DNA of 64,000 nt from Bacteroides stercoris ATCC 43183. GTDB lineage: Bacteria > Bacteroidota > Bacteroidia > Bacteroidales > Bacteroidaceae. The stretch lies in the NCBI RefSeq assembly GCF_025147325.1, contig NZ_CP102262.1:1674001-1738000 (forward strand), in the 5' to 3' direction. Positions 1-10,047 of this stretch are shown here, piece after piece (positions within the stretch are counted from its first letter, which is position 1; each line of letters opens with the position of its first letter). The notes under the pieces were generated by a model. The model was given only the letters and a program-made list of their open reading frames with translations, was not told the origin of the DNA and did not search any database. The position numbers were made by a program, and so were the translations under genes.

Positions 1-239
1 TTCTGCATTTTGAAAACGGAAACTCGCTGACGATCGATGCCGGAAACAACAGTGCGCAGAATGTCTATATACAGTCTCTTCAGGTCGACGGAAATGAATA
101 TACCAAAAACTATCTGCGCCACGGAGACTTGCTGAAAGGCGGTACGCTGAAATTCGAAATGGGCGATAAGCCCAACCTGCAGCGAGGTGTCCGTGCGGAA
201 GATTATCCGTATTCGTTTTCTAAGGAAAAGCGTAGGTAG
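1..239 (+). CDS. GH92 alpha-mannosidase, C-terminal end only
   Basis: The first 78 codons visible, read from base 3, end in TAG at 237-239 and form the tail of a protein cut by the window edge. The tail resembles the C-terminal beta-domain of the complete GH92 enzyme two genes downstream: an N-S-x-x-N-x-Y-I block, then R-H-x-D-L-L-x-G-G-T-L, then an M-G-x-x-P segment. GH92 enzymes are calcium-dependent exo-alpha-mannosidases. The GH97 gene follows 46 bases later on the same strand, so this is probably part of the same operon. The catalytic part lies outside the window and specificity cannot be judged. Confidence 0.8.
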   Translation, partial: LHFENGNSLTIDAGNNSAQNVYIQSLQVDGNEYTKNYLRHGDLLKGGTLKFEMGDKPNLQRGVRAEDYPYSFSKEKRR

Positions 240-285
240 CTGCATGTTTTTGTACCATTACACAATAAAAGATTACCGGAAAAAC

Positions 286-2289
286 ATGAAAACAATATTA
301 TGGACTGTCAGTCTGCTGCTTGTAATATGCGGATGTACTCCCAAACCGACAGAAGTCGTTTCGCCTGATGGTCATATCCGCCTTCAGTTTGCATTGGATG
401 ACCACAACCGCATGACCTATCGGATAGATGTGGATGATACGGCTTTTGTAACCCCTTCTGCTTTGGGATTCCTTGCCGGAAAGGGTGTGAATCTTTCGGA
501 AGGTATGAAAGTTGTCGGTACGGAGTTTTCCGCTGCGGACGAGACATGGACACAACCTTGGGGCGAGAATAAGAGTATCCGTAACCATTATAATGAAATG
601 GCGGTTTGTCTGTCTGATGAGGCGGATACGAAACTGACCCTTCGTTTTCGGGTATTTGACGACGGAGTCGGTTTCCGGTACGAGTATGAAGTTGCCGGAG
701 TAGACAGCATCTTTGTTACGGACGAACTTACCTCTTTCAATATGGCGCAGGATGGAATTTCCTGGTCTATTCCTGCCAACTACGAAACATATGAGTTGTT
801 ATATCGTACACAGCCGCTCAGCAAGACTGATAACGCAAACACTCCGATGACCTTTAAGGTAGGTAAGACTTACGCCAGTATTCACGAAGCCGCATTGACG
901 GACTTTCCTGAAATGACTTTGCAAAATACCGGCGGCTGCGGATTCAAATCCGAGTTGGCTCCATGGCCCGACGGCATTAAGGCTAAGATAGAAGGCGGCA
1001 GTTTCAATACGCCCTGGCGTACTGTACAGATAGCTTCGAAAGCTGTGGGACTGATAAATTCAGCACTTATCCTGAACTTGAACGAACCCTGCGTTTTGGA
1101 GTCTACCGACTGGATTCGCCCGATGAAGTATGTAGGTATATGGTGGGGCATGCATCTGGGTGTGGAGAGCTGGGTGATAAACGACCGCCACGGCGCCACT
1201 ACCGAAAATGCAAAACGTTATATTGATTTTGCCGCAGCCAACAACATCGAAGCCGTTATGTTCGAAGGCTGGAATGAAGGTTGGGAGAACTGGGGCGGAA
1301 CGCAGAACTTCGATTATACCAAACCGTATGCCGATTTCGATATAAAGGAAATAGCAGCCTATGCCCGGAAGAAGGGTGTTGAGATTATCGGTCATCATGA
1401 AACGGGAGGAAATATCTGTAATTACGAAAATCAGTTGGATAAGGCTTATGAATGGTATGCCGATTTGGGCATCCATAGCGTAAAGACCGGGTATGCCGGT
1501 GGTCTTCCCAACGGTCACAACCACCACGGACAGTTCAATGTGCGGCATTATCGCAATGTCGTGAAAACGGCTGCCAAGTATCGTACTACCCTCGATGTGC
1601 ATGAGCCGATAAAGGATACCGGTATACGTCGTACCTATCCCAACATGATGACCCGCGAAGGCGCCCGCGGCATGGAGTGGAATGCCTGGAGCGAAGGTAA
1701 TCCGCCGGAACATCATGTGATGTTGCCGTTTACCCGTTTGCTGGGTGGTCCGATGGACTATACGCCGGGTATCTTTGATGTGCTGTACAAGCGTGCCAAA
1801 AACAATCCCGACCGGAAAAAGTGGAATATGAAAGACAGTAAGGATTGCCGTATCAATACCACGCTTGCCAAGCAGATAGCCAATTGGGTGATACTTTACT
1901 CTCCTTTGCAGATGGCTGCCGACATGATTGAAAACTATGAAGGCCATCCCGCTTTCCGTTTCTTCCGTGATTTTGATGCAGACTGTGACTGGTCGGAGGC
2001 GCTTGCCGGCGAACCGGGTGAATACGTGGCAATAGTACGTAAGGCAAAAGATAAATATTTTCTGGGGGCGGCAACCGATGAAGAGGCGCGCAGCATAGAT
2101 GTGAAACTGGATTTTCTGGAAAAAGGAAAAACTTATGCAGCCGTTATCTATGCCGACGGAAAAGATGCCGATTGGGAGACCAATCCGGAATCTTACGAAA
2201 TCATAGAGAAACAGGTGACATCCGATGATACCCTGACCATTGTCATGGCAAAAGGTGGGGGACAGGCTGTCAGCTTTATGCCGATTTGA
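286..2289 (+). CDS. GH97 glycoside hydrolase, inverting alpha-glucosidase type
   Basis: This is a 667-residue exported enzyme of the SusB family. The ATG at 286 was chosen over an upstream in-frame start because it begins a clean lipoprotein signal (MKTILW...VICGC, Cys at about residue 17). An N-terminal beta-sandwich leads into a (beta/alpha)8 barrel with the YVGIWWGMHLG and GHHETGG segments. Glu372, Glu440 and Glu464 are spaced 68 and 24 residues apart, nearly the spacing of the calcium/catalytic glutamates of SusB (Glu439, Glu508, Glu532). The strand that carries the nucleophilic Asp in retaining GH97 alpha-galactosidases reads VKTGYAG here, without Asp. I therefore infer an inverting alpha-glucosidase, possibly trimming glucose caps from N-glycans. 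Its place among mannosidases supports but does not prove this. Confidence 0.9.
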   Translation: MKTILWTVSLLLVICGCTPKPTEVVSPDGHIRLQFALDDHNRMTYRIDVDDTAFVTPSALGFLAGKGVNLSEGMKVVGTEFSAADETWTQPWGENKSIRNHYNEMAVCLSDEADTKLTLRFRVFDDGVGFRYEYEVAGVDSIFVTDELTSFNMAQDGISWSIPANYETYELLYRTQPLSKTDNANTPMTFKVGKTYASIHEAALTDFPEMTLQNTGGCGFKSELAPWPDGIKAKIEGGSFNTPWRTVQIASKAVGLINSALILNLNEPCVLESTDWIRPMKYVGIWWGMHLGVESWVINDRHGATTENAKRYIDFAAANNIEAVMFEGWNEGWENWGGTQNFDYTKPYADFDIKEIAAYARKKGVEIIGHHETGGNICNYENQLDKAYEWYADLGIHSVKTGYAGGLPNGHNHHGQFNVRHYRNVVKTAAKYRTTLDVHEPIKDTGIRRTYPNMMTREGARGMEWNAWSEGNPPEHHVMLPFTRLLGGPMDYTPGIFDVLYKRAKNNPDRKKWNMKDSKDCRINTTLAKQIANWVILYSPLQMAADMIENYEGHPAFRFFRDFDADCDWSEALAGEPGEYVAIVRKAKDKYFLGAATDEEARSIDVKLDFLEKGKTYAAVIYADGKDADWETNPESYEIIEKQVTSDDTLTIVMAKGGGQAVSFMPI

Positions 2290-2314
2290 TAATCCTAATG
2301 TAATACCAAAGAAT

Positions 2315-4606
2315 ATGAAAACAAACTTGAAATCTAATTCCATATTGCTGGGCGGACTCCTGTTGCTGGGTACTGTCTTTAGCTGTACGCAGGCAGAGCA
2401 GGACTATGCCTCTTATGTAAATCCCTTTATCGGGACAGGCGGACATGGACATACATATCCGGGTGCGGTTGTTCCTAATGGGATGATTCAACCCAGTCCC
2501 GATACACGTATCTATGAATGGGACGCTTGTTCCGGATACTATTACGAGGATACTACCATCAACGGTTTCTCGCATACCCATGTCAGCGGAACAGGATGTG
2601 CGGACTACGGTGATGTACTGCTGATGCCTACTGTTGGGAAACAGGAGTATCATCCGATGGGGGCGAAGAGTCAGCAAATGGCGTACTGTTCGGTTTTCTC
2701 GCACGATAATGAAGTGGCGCAACCCGGATATTATTCCGTCTTGCTGGAACGCTATAACGTAAAGGCGGAACTCACTGCGACAAAGCGTGCCGCCATTCAC
2801 CGTTATACCTTTCCGGAAGCCGAAGATGCCGGTTTCATTCTGGACTTTGATTACAGTATCGAGCGTCAGACAAATGAGGAAATGAAAATAGAAGTAATCA
2901 GTGATACCGAAATCCGCGGACATAAAAAAACGGTATATTGGGCATTCGACCAGTATATCAACTTCTATGCCAAGTTCTCCAAGCCGTTTACCTATACATT
3001 GGTGACGGATTCTGTGGCATTGGAAGAAGGCGGTCCGCTTTTGCCCACCGCTAAAGTTCTGTTGCAGTTCCCTACGGCACAGAATGAAGAGGTATTGGTG
3101 AAAGTGGGTGTTTCGGCTGTCGATATGGACGGAGCACGTAAGAATGTGGAGGCCGAAATACCCGGATGGGATTTTGACGGAGTACGGAGTGCAGCACGTC
3201 AGGCATGGAATGACTATCTGTCCAAAATAGATATCCGTACGCAGAATGCCGACCAGCGCACGATGTTTTATACAGCCCTTTATCACACCGGTTTGCAGCC
3301 CAATCTTTTTACGGATGCAGACGGACGTTATTTCGGTATGGATTTGAAGCCGCATCAGGGCAGTGTGGACGAACCTGTGTACACGATATTCTCCTTGTGG
3401 GATACTTTCCGTGCTTATCATCCTTTGATGACAATTATAGATCCGGAACTGAATGAAGCCTTTATCCGCTCTTTGATCCAGAAAGAGAAAGAAGGCGGTG
3501 TATTCCCGATGTGGGAGCTTGCCGGCAACTATACGGGAACGATGATTGGCTACCATGCAGCTTCTCTGATTGCCGACTCTTACGCCAAAGGATATCGTAA
3601 TTTTGATGTGAAGGAAGCCTACCGTGCCTGTCTCCGTACGGCGGAATACGATACGACGGGCATTATTACTCACCCCCGTGTATTGCCGCATTTGATGCCG
3701 CAGGCCAAATACTGGAAGAATAAAATAGGCTATGTTCCCTGTGACAAAGACAATGAATCGGTAGCCAAGGCGTTGGAATATGCTTATGACGACTGGTGCA
3801 TCTCACAGTTGGCTGAAGCAATGGGCGATGAACCGAACCGGACTAAGTACGCGGCTTTTGCAGAGGGTTATAAGGTATATTTCGATCCGTCTACCCGTTT
3901 TATGCGCGGGCTCGACAGCGAGGGCAATTGGCGTACGCCTTTCAATCCTCGTGCTTCCACTCACCGCAACGATGATTATTGTGAAGGCACTGCCTGGCAA
4001 TGGACTTGGTTCGTGCCGCATGATGTAGATGGTCTGGTGGAACTCATGGGTGGCCGTGACGCATTCATCGGTAAGCTCGATTCTCTGTTCGTGGCAGATT
4101 CTTCCTTGGAGGGCGAGTCGGTATCGGTAGATATTTCCGGACTGATAGGACAGTATGCACACGGTAACGAGCCGAGCCACCATATTGCTCACCTTTATAA
4201 CTATGTGGGACAGCCGTACAAGACACAGGCATTGGTGGACAGTGTGCTGCATACGCTTTACTTCAACGAGCCCAATGGCCTTTCCGGCAATGAAGACTGC
4301 GGACAGATGTCGGCATGGTACGTGCTGAATGCTATGGGATTCTACCAGGTTTGCCCCGGAAAACCGGTGTATTCCATCGGGCGTCCGCTGTTTGATGAGG
4401 CCGCCATCCGTTTGCAGAATGGCAACACCTTTACCATTATAACCCATAATAACAGTCGTGACAATAAGTATGTCCGGAAGATTATCCTGAACGGGGAAGA
4501 ACTTGCCGCTCCTTTCTTCAACCATCAAGACATCGTAAACGGCGGTACGCTGGAGCTGACTATGGGAGCGGAACCGCTGATGCCGGATAATGAGTTACGG
4601 AAATAG
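2315..4606 (+). CDS. GH92 exo-alpha-mannosidase, lipoprotein
   Basis: The 763-residue enzyme starts at the ATG at 2315, giving a lipoprotein signal (LLLLGTVFSC) typical of surface or periplasmic Bacteroides enzymes. The GH92 N-terminal signature YVNPFIGTGGHGHTYPGA is followed by PNGMIQPSPDTR and the HVSGTGCADYGD motif. The (alpha/alpha)6 domain carries LEYAYDDW near residues 487-494 and the GNEDCGQMSAW motif, the regions holding the catalytic acid and base in this family. Members remove alpha-linked mannose from N-glycans with inversion. HxSGTGCxDxGD is, to my knowledge, commoner in alpha-1,2-mannosidases, but linkage cannot be assigned firmly. It lies 25 bases after the GH97 gene and is probably co-transcribed. 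Confidence 0.93.
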   Translation: MKTNLKSNSILLGGLLLLGTVFSCTQAEQDYASYVNPFIGTGGHGHTYPGAVVPNGMIQPSPDTRIYEWDACSGYYYEDTTINGFSHTHVSGTGCADYGDVLLMPTVGKQEYHPMGAKSQQMAYCSVFSHDNEVAQPGYYSVLLERYNVKAELTATKRAAIHRYTFPEAEDAGFILDFDYSIERQTNEEMKIEVISDTEIRGHKKTVYWAFDQYINFYAKFSKPFTYTLVTDSVALEEGGPLLPTAKVLLQFPTAQNEEVLVKVGVSAVDMDGARKNVEAEIPGWDFDGVRSAARQAWNDYLSKIDIRTQNADQRTMFYTALYHTGLQPNLFTDADGRYFGMDLKPHQGSVDEPVYTIFSLWDTFRAYHPLMTIIDPELNEAFIRSLIQKEKEGGVFPMWELAGNYTGTMIGYHAASLIADSYAKGYRNFDVKEAYRACLRTAEYDTTGIITHPRVLPHLMPQAKYWKNKIGYVPCDKDNESVAKALEYAYDDWCISQLAEAMGDEPNRTKYAAFAEGYKVYFDPSTRFMRGLDSEGNWRTPFNPRASTHRNDDYCEGTAWQWTWFVPHDVDGLVELMGGRDAFIGKLDSLFVADSSLEGESVSVDISGLIGQYAHGNEPSHHIAHLYNYVGQPYKTQALVDSVLHTLYFNEPNGLSGNEDCGQMSAWYVLNAMGFYQVCPGKPVYSIGRPLFDEAAIRLQNGNTFTIITHNNSRDNKYVRKIILNGEELAAPFFNHQDIVNGGTLELTMGAEPLMPDNELRK

Positions 4607-4632
4607 AAAGTACCGATAGCAACGAAACATAT

Positions 4633-5952
4633 ATGAGCCGGAATTATCATAATCCGATATCTTGGATTCCAACCGTTTATTTCGCCATGGGGCTTCCCTT
4701 TGTGGTGCTGAACATGGTTTCCGTACTTATGTTCAAGGGGCTGGGAGTGGGTGATGCCCAAATAGCTTTGTGGACCTCACTGATAATGCTTCCCTGGACG
4801 TTGAAGTTTCTTTGGAGTCCTTTTCTCGAGATGTTCAAGACGAAGAAATTCTTCGTGGTACTGACGCAGTTGGTTACGGGAGCGGGGTTCGCACTGGTCG
4901 CCTTTGCACTGAATCTTCCGTTCTTTTTTGCTCTTTCCATTTTTTTGTTGGCGGTTATCGCTTTCAGCGGCGCTACGCACGATGTGGCAACGGACGGCGT
5001 GTACATGTCCGAGCTGAATAAGCAGGAACAGGCAAAGTACATCGGCTGGCAGGGAGCTTTCTATAACATCGCCAAGATTGTGGCGTCCGGCGGTTTGGTA
5101 TGGCTGGCTGGGTGGCTGCTGAAATACTTCGGCGGAGTGCCCGGTGCTACGGATGCAGTGCGTCATGAGGCAACTGTCCAGGCTTGGATGTGTGTAATGC
5201 TGGTAATGGCTGCCGTGATGATATTGCTGGCAATATACCATTGGCGTATGCTGCCTTCGGGCGGTGCTGCGGCTGCCGAAACCAAGTCGGCGGGCGAAAC
5301 GCTGGAGAAGTTGCGGAGCGTAATCTGGGATTTTTTTCAGAAACGTCATATAGGGTATTATATTGCCTTTATCATTCTCTATCGCCTTGCCGAGGGTTTC
5401 GTCATGAAGATTGTTCCCCTTTTCTTGAAGGCGGAACGTTCGGCAGGCGGCTTGGGACTGAATGAGCAGGAGATAGGGTTGTATTACGGCACTTACGGAG
5501 CTGCCGCCTTTGTGCTGGGCTCTTTGCTGGCCGGTTATTACATATCGCACCGCGGACTGCGGAAAACGCTGTTCTCCCTGTGCTGCATCTTTAACCTGCC
5601 TTTTGTGGCATATACCCTGCTGGCGATATATCAGCCGGAGAGCGGCATGCTGATTGGCAGTGCCATCGTGCTGGAGTATTTCGGTTACGGCTTCGGCTTT
5701 GTGGGGCTTTCGCTGTTTATGATGCAACAGGTAGCTCCGGGCAAGCACCAGATGGCGCACTATGCCTTCGCTTCTGGTATCATGAATCTGGGTGTGATGC
5801 TTCCGGGAACAATCAGCGGATACGTGAGCGATTTTCTGGGGTATGAGAATTTCTTCATCTTCACCCTGTTCGCCACTATTCCGGCATTCCTCATTACCTG
5901 GTTCGTACCGTTTACGTATGCCGATGAGGTAAAAGGCGGAGCGGCCACATAG
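4633..5952 (+). CDS. MFS sugar transporter (AmpG-like), 12 TM
   Basis: This 439-residue protein has about twelve hydrophobic segments in the 6+6 arrangement of the major facilitator superfamily, with a central cytoplasmic loop near residues 215-240. A conserved ATHDVATDGVYMSEL segment in the first half is typical of the AmpG/SLC33-like branch. It has no signal peptide and belongs in the inner membrane. It sits between a GH92 gene and the GH130 phosphorylase, so I infer that it imports the small mannose-containing product, most likely the Man-GlcNAc disaccharide, for intracellular phosphorolysis. Direct substrate evidence is absent. The gene begins 26 bases after the GH92 stop. Confidence 0.88.
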   Translation: MSRNYHNPISWIPTVYFAMGLPFVVLNMVSVLMFKGLGVGDAQIALWTSLIMLPWTLKFLWSPFLEMFKTKKFFVVLTQLVTGAGFALVAFALNLPFFFALSIFLLAVIAFSGATHDVATDGVYMSELNKQEQAKYIGWQGAFYNIAKIVASGGLVWLAGWLLKYFGGVPGATDAVRHEATVQAWMCVMLVMAAVMILLAIYHWRMLPSGGAAAAETKSAGETLEKLRSVIWDFFQKRHIGYYIAFIILYRLAEGFVMKIVPLFLKAERSAGGLGLNEQEIGLYYGTYGAAAFVLGSLLAGYYISHRGLRKTLFSLCCIFNLPFVAYTLLAIYQPESGMLIGSAIVLEYFGYGFGFVGLSLFMMQQVAPGKHQMAHYAFASGIMNLGVMLPGTISGYVSDFLGYENFFIFTLFATIPAFLITWFVPFTYADEVKGGAAT

Positions 5953-6093
5953 TCGGTGGAAAAACATTGGCGGGACGTGTTCCGGATAGTGGTTTCGATT
6001 GATGCCGGCTTCCCGTACATTCCCGGTTTCTATGACAGATTATATAAGTAATTATAGATAGATTTAATTTCGTGTTATTACATAGAAAATGAA

Positions 6094-7077
6094 ATGAGTA
6101 TGAGTAGCAAAGTTATTATTCCTTGGGAAGAACGTCCGGCAGGATGCAAGGACGTATTATGGCGCAGTGTGGCAAACCCCATTATTCCGCGTGATTTGCT
6201 TCCCACTTCCAACAGTATTTTCAACAGTGCGGTAGTACCTTTCGGCGACGGGTTTGCAGGAGTATTCCGCTGCGACGATACTAACCGTCGCATGCGGCTG
6301 CACGTAGGGTTCAGTAAAGATGCCATAAACTGGAACATCAAGGAAGAACCGTTGAAGTTCCAATGCGATGATGAGGAAATCGGTACATGGGTGTATGGCT
6401 ACGACCCGCGCGTGTGCTTTATCGAAGACCGCTATTATGTTACCTGGTGCAACGGCTATCACGGTCCTACTATCGGTGTGGCTTATACGTTCGATTTCGA
6501 GACGTTCCACCAGTTGGAAAACGCTTTTATTCCCTTCAACCGTAACGGAGTACTTTTCCCGCGCAAGATAAACGGTCGTTTTGCCATGTTGAGCCGTCCG
6601 AGCGACAATGGGCATACTCCCTTTGGAGATATTTTCTACAGTGAGTCGCCCGATATGGAGTTTTGGGGACGCCACCGCCATGTGATGTCACCTGCCGCTT
6701 TTGAGGTAAGTGCATGGCAATGCACCAAAATCGGTGCAGGTCCTATCCCTGTCGAGACTCCCGAGGGCTGGCTGCTGATTTATCACGGCGTGCTGCATTC
6801 CTGCAACGGTTATGTTTACAGTTTCGGTTCTGCTCTGCTCGATTTGGACGAACCGTGGAAGGTAAAGTTCCGCTCAGGGCCTTATCTGCTTGCCCCGCGC
6901 GAACCGTACGAATGTATGGGCGATGTTCCTAATGTATGTTTCCCGTGCGCCGCTTTGCACGACAATGAAACGGGCAGGATTGCCATATACTATGGCTGTG
7001 CCGATACCGTAACCGGACTGGCATTCGGCTATATTCCCGAAATTATAGAATTTACCAAACGTACAAGCATCATCTGA
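6094..7077 (+). CDS. GH130 beta-1,4-mannoside phosphorylase (Man-GlcNAc type)
   Basis: A cytoplasmic 327-residue protein without signal peptide, of the five-bladed beta-propeller GH130 family. From the ATG at 6094, the GYDPRV motif puts the proposed proton donor at Asp104, the same position as in the characterised gut Bacteroides N-glycan phosphorylase UhgbMP. A second ATG at 6100 would shift this by two. Family knowledge: GH130 subfamily 2 cleaves beta-1,4-mannosyl-N-acetylglucosamine with phosphate, giving mannose 1-phosphate and GlcNAc. The MFS transporter immediately upstream would supply the disaccharide and the flanking GH92 enzymes would strip the alpha-mannose that covers it. Mannosyl-glucose or mannobiose phosphorylase activity is the alternative. 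Confidence 0.93.
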   Translation: MSMSSKVIIPWEERPAGCKDVLWRSVANPIIPRDLLPTSNSIFNSAVVPFGDGFAGVFRCDDTNRRMRLHVGFSKDAINWNIKEEPLKFQCDDEEIGTWVYGYDPRVCFIEDRYYVTWCNGYHGPTIGVAYTFDFETFHQLENAFIPFNRNGVLFPRKINGRFAMLSRPSDNGHTPFGDIFYSESPDMEFWGRHRHVMSPAAFEVSAWQCTKIGAGPIPVETPEGWLLIYHGVLHSCNGYVYSFGSALLDLDEPWKVKFRSGPYLLAPREPYECMGDVPNVCFPCAALHDNETGRIAIYYGCADTVTGLAFGYIPEIIEFTKRTSII

Positions 7078-7099
7078 TGTACATAAACTTTTGAGAACC

Positions 7100-9391
7100 A
7101 TGAAACGAGCATTCCTTTCCGGCGTATTTGCCTTTGTTCTGCTGGCTGTGTCTCCGGCTGCGGAGAAAAGTTTTTCTCCTGTAGACTATGTGAATCCCTT
7201 TATCGGTACGACTAACTTCGGCACGACCAATCCGGGAGCTGTCTGCCCCAACGGGATGATGTCTGTTGTTCCTTTCAACGTGATGGGGTCGGCGGACAAC
7301 AAATACGATAAGGATGCCCGTTGGTGGTCCACTCCCTATGAGTATCACAACTGCTTCTTTACCGGGTATTCGCATGTCAATCTCAGTGGAGTGGGATGTC
7401 CCGAACTTGGTTCGTTGCTGCTGATGCCCACTACGGGCGAGCTTTCCGTAGACTACAAGGAGTATGGCAGCCGTTATGAAGACGAACAGGCCTCTCCGGG
7501 GTATTACACTAATTTCCTTACCCGTTATAATGTAAAGACCGAAGTGACTGCCACGCCGCGCACCGGTGTGGCGCGCTTCACTTTTCCAAAAGGCCGGAGT
7601 CATATTCTGCTGAACTTGGGAGAGGGACTGACCAATGAAACCGGAGCTTTCCTGCGGCAAACCGGAGAGTGTGAATTTGAGGGGATGAAGTTGCTCGGTA
7701 CTTTCTGCTATAATCCGCAGGCAGTATTTCCTATTTACTTCGTGATGCGTGTCAACAAAACTCCCCTCAAAACCGGTTATTGGAAAAAACAGCGCTCCAT
7801 GACAGGCGTGGAGGCCGAATGGGATCCGGACAATGGCAAGTATAAATTGTATACCGGTTATCGCAAGGAACTGGCGGGCGATGATATCGGCGCTTTTCTG
7901 ACATTCGATACCGGGGAGAGCGAGCAGATAGAAGTGCAGATGGGTGTTTCTTTCGTCAGTATCGAGAATGCCCGTCTCAATCTGGACAAAGAGCAGTCCG
8001 GCAAGGACTTCGACAAGGTATTGGCGGAAAGCCGTAAACGCTGGCACGACGATTTGTCGCGTATCATTGTGGAAGGCGGGACGGACGAGCAGAAGATTGT
8101 TTTCTATACGGCGCTTTATCATGCGCTGATACATCCCAACCTTTTGCAGGACGTCAACGGGCAATATCCGGCAATGGAAAGCAACCGGATTCTTACGGCA
8201 AAGGGCGACCGGTATACCGTATTCTCCCTTTGGGATACTTACCGTAATGTGCATCAGCTTCTTACGCTGGTGTATCCCGAACGGCAACTGCAAATGGTGC
8301 GTTCCATGCTCGACATGTACCGTGAGCATGGCTGGTTGCCCAAGTGGGAACTCTATGGACGCGAGACATTGACGATGGAGGGCGACCCTTCTATACCGGT
8401 CATTGTGGATACCTGGCTGAAAGGTTTGCGCGGCTTCGATGTGGAGCTGGCTTATGAGGCGATGCGTAAAGGGGCTGTATTGCCGGGAGCGGAAAATCTC
8501 CTGCGACCGGATAATGACGATTATCTTTCATTGGGGTATGTACCTTTGCGCGAGCAGTACGACAACTCCGTATCGCATGCTTTGGAGTACTACATAGCCG
8601 ATAACGCCCTTTCGCGCATGGCAGAGGCGCTTGCCAAGGATGCCGAGGTGAAAGGACAGAAGGAAAAAGCACGCCGCTACAAGGAGGATGCCCGTCTTTT
8701 CTATAACCGTTCTTTGGGATATAAGCATTATTATAGCAAGGAGTACGGCACATTCCGTCCTATCTTGCCGAATGGTGAGTTTTATGCTCCGTTTGACCCG
8801 AGGCAGGGCGAAAACTTTGAACCTAATCCGGGCTTTCATGAGGGGTGTGCATGGAACTATACTTTCTATGTTCCCCACGATGTAAAGGGGCTGGCGCAAC
8901 TTATGGGCGGGAAGAAGGCTTTCGTAGACAAGTTGCAACGTGTTTTCGATGAGGGGCTTTACGACCCTGCCAATGAGCCGGACATCGCTTATGCGCATCT
9001 GTTCTCTTATTTCAAGGGAGAGGAGTGGCGTACCCAGAAGGAGTTACACCGTCTTTTGCAGAAGTATTTCAAGAATGCCCCCGATGGCATTCCCGGCAAT
9101 GATGATACCGGAACGATGTCTGCATGGGCCATCTTCAATATGATGGGCTTCTATCCGGATTGTCCGGGCGAACCGTCTTACACGCTTTCCACACCGGTGT
9201 TCGACAAAGTGACCATCCGTCTTGATGCCGAAGTGTGGGGACGTGAGCAGTTGGTGATAGAAACGGAGCGTCCTTCGGACGATTCGCTTTATATCCGTGA
9301 AATGGAGTTAGGAGGAAAAAGACTGTCACGTTTCCGAATCAGCCACCAGGAGCTGGTAGAGGGTGGAAAGTTACGGTTTGTGTTACGTTGA
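7100..9391 (+). CDS. GH92 exo-alpha-mannosidase, divergent paralogue
   Basis: A second complete GH92 enzyme, 763 residues, begins at the ATG at 7100 with a signal peptide (MKRAFLSGVFAFVLLAVSPA) that lacks a lipobox Cys, so it is probably periplasmic. It has the DYVNPFIGTTNFGTTNPGA N-terminal motif and GNDDTGTMSAW in the catalytic domain. It differs from the paralogue at 2315 at substrate-lining motifs: HVNLSGVGCPELGS replaces HVSGTGCADYGD, and LEYYIADNALS replaces LEYAYDDWCIS. These changes suggest a different linkage preference, such as alpha-1,3, 1,4 or 1,6 instead of 1,2, but this is inference. It closes the glycan operon and is followed by a hairpin at 9413. Confidence 0.92.
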   Translation: MKRAFLSGVFAFVLLAVSPAAEKSFSPVDYVNPFIGTTNFGTTNPGAVCPNGMMSVVPFNVMGSADNKYDKDARWWSTPYEYHNCFFTGYSHVNLSGVGCPELGSLLLMPTTGELSVDYKEYGSRYEDEQASPGYYTNFLTRYNVKTEVTATPRTGVARFTFPKGRSHILLNLGEGLTNETGAFLRQTGECEFEGMKLLGTFCYNPQAVFPIYFVMRVNKTPLKTGYWKKQRSMTGVEAEWDPDNGKYKLYTGYRKELAGDDIGAFLTFDTGESEQIEVQMGVSFVSIENARLNLDKEQSGKDFDKVLAESRKRWHDDLSRIIVEGGTDEQKIVFYTALYHALIHPNLLQDVNGQYPAMESNRILTAKGDRYTVFSLWDTYRNVHQLLTLVYPERQLQMVRSMLDMYREHGWLPKWELYGRETLTMEGDPSIPVIVDTWLKGLRGFDVELAYEAMRKGAVLPGAENLLRPDNDDYLSLGYVPLREQYDNSVSHALEYYIADNALSRMAEALAKDAEVKGQKEKARRYKEDARLFYNRSLGYKHYYSKEYGTFRPILPNGEFYAPFDPRQGENFEPNPGFHEGCAWNYTFYVPHDVKGLAQLMGGKKAFVDKLQRVFDEGLYDPANEPDIAYAHLFSYFKGEEWRTQKELHRLLQKYFKNAPDGIPGNDDTGTMSAWAIFNMMGFYPDCPGEPSYTLSTPVFDKVTIRLDAEVWGREQLVIETERPSDDSLYIREMELGGKRLSRFRISHQELVEGGKLRFVLR

Positions 9392-9412
9392 CGAATCGGA
9401 TGATACGTAACC

Positions 9413-9492
9413 GGATTTCACAGATTTACTTTATTCTTCTTCTGTGAAATCCGTGTAATCCGTGCCTAAAGGACACAAATAATAAGTGAACT
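9413..9492. repeat. dispersed intergenic inverted repeat, probable two-way terminator
   Basis: A 12-bp perfect stem (9413-9424 with 9441-9452, 16-base loop) lies between the convergent GH92 and NlpC genes. The sequence from 9446 to 9492 closely matches that from 44122 to 44168, which also lies between convergent genes. Both carry AAATCCGTGTAAT followed by TCCGTGCCT and, further on, TAAGTGAA. The position suggests a bidirectional terminator or REP-like element. Confidence 0.7.
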
Positions 9493-9532
9493 TTCTTTTA
9501 GGCATACCCTTTTTTTAATGTTGGATGGAGTC

Positions 9533-10045
9533 TTATTTCACTCTTCCGCCGCAGAGCCAGTGCTTTGTATAGTAATCTTCCTTGAGGCTGCTCACGATGA
9601 CTCCTTGTCCGGTACTGGCATGAACGAATTTGCCGTCTTTCAGGTAGATGCCTACATGTGCCACTTTCTTGCGTGACGCCCGGCTGGTAAAGAATACCAA
9701 GTCGCCTTCGCGCAGGTTGCGGCGGGCTATCCTGTTGCTTTCTTTCAACTGGCCGTCCGTGCTGCGCGACAGGCGTATGCGGTAGGTTTTCTTATAAAGT
9801 TGGGATACCAGGCCGGAACAGTCCGTTCCATGTTTACTGTCGCCGCCGGCACGGTAGGGAGTGCCTATCCACTCGGCGGCATTGACGTACAGCTTGTGGT
9901 TGTCTGTCAGTCCGATATCCATACCCAGGCGTACAGAGGCTTGTGCCAATGCTTTATAGTCGAGACGGGGAGCGGCAGTATGGCAGGAACTTAAACAGAA
10001 TATTAACCCGGTCAAGGCAATTATACAGGAAAAGGAGTGTTTCAT
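9533..10045 (-). CDS. NlpC/P60 family cell-wall hydrolase, lipoprotein
   Basis: This is a 170-residue lipoprotein (LIFCLSSC, lipobox Cys about residue 21). The C-terminal NlpC/P60 domain has the full catalytic set: the nucleophile in GTDCSGL (about residue 75), a His in VAHVGIYL (about 130), and a second His in KFVHAST. Family members are cysteine peptidases cutting gamma-D-Glu-diamino-acid bonds in peptidoglycan stem peptides. The domain is nearly the whole protein, with no SH3 targeting module. It lies two bases downstream of the ABC ATPase gene and is probably in the same transcript. Confidence 0.92.
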   Translation of the reverse strand: MKHSFSCIIALTGLIFCLSSCHTAAPRLDYKALAQASVRLGMDIGLTDNHKLYVNAAEWIGTPYRAGGDSKHGTDCSGLVSQLYKKTYRIRLSRSTDGQLKESNRIARRNLREGDLVFFTSRASRKKVAHVGIYLKDGKFVHASTGQGVIVSSLKEDYYTKHWLCGGRVK

Positions 10046-10047
10046 AT

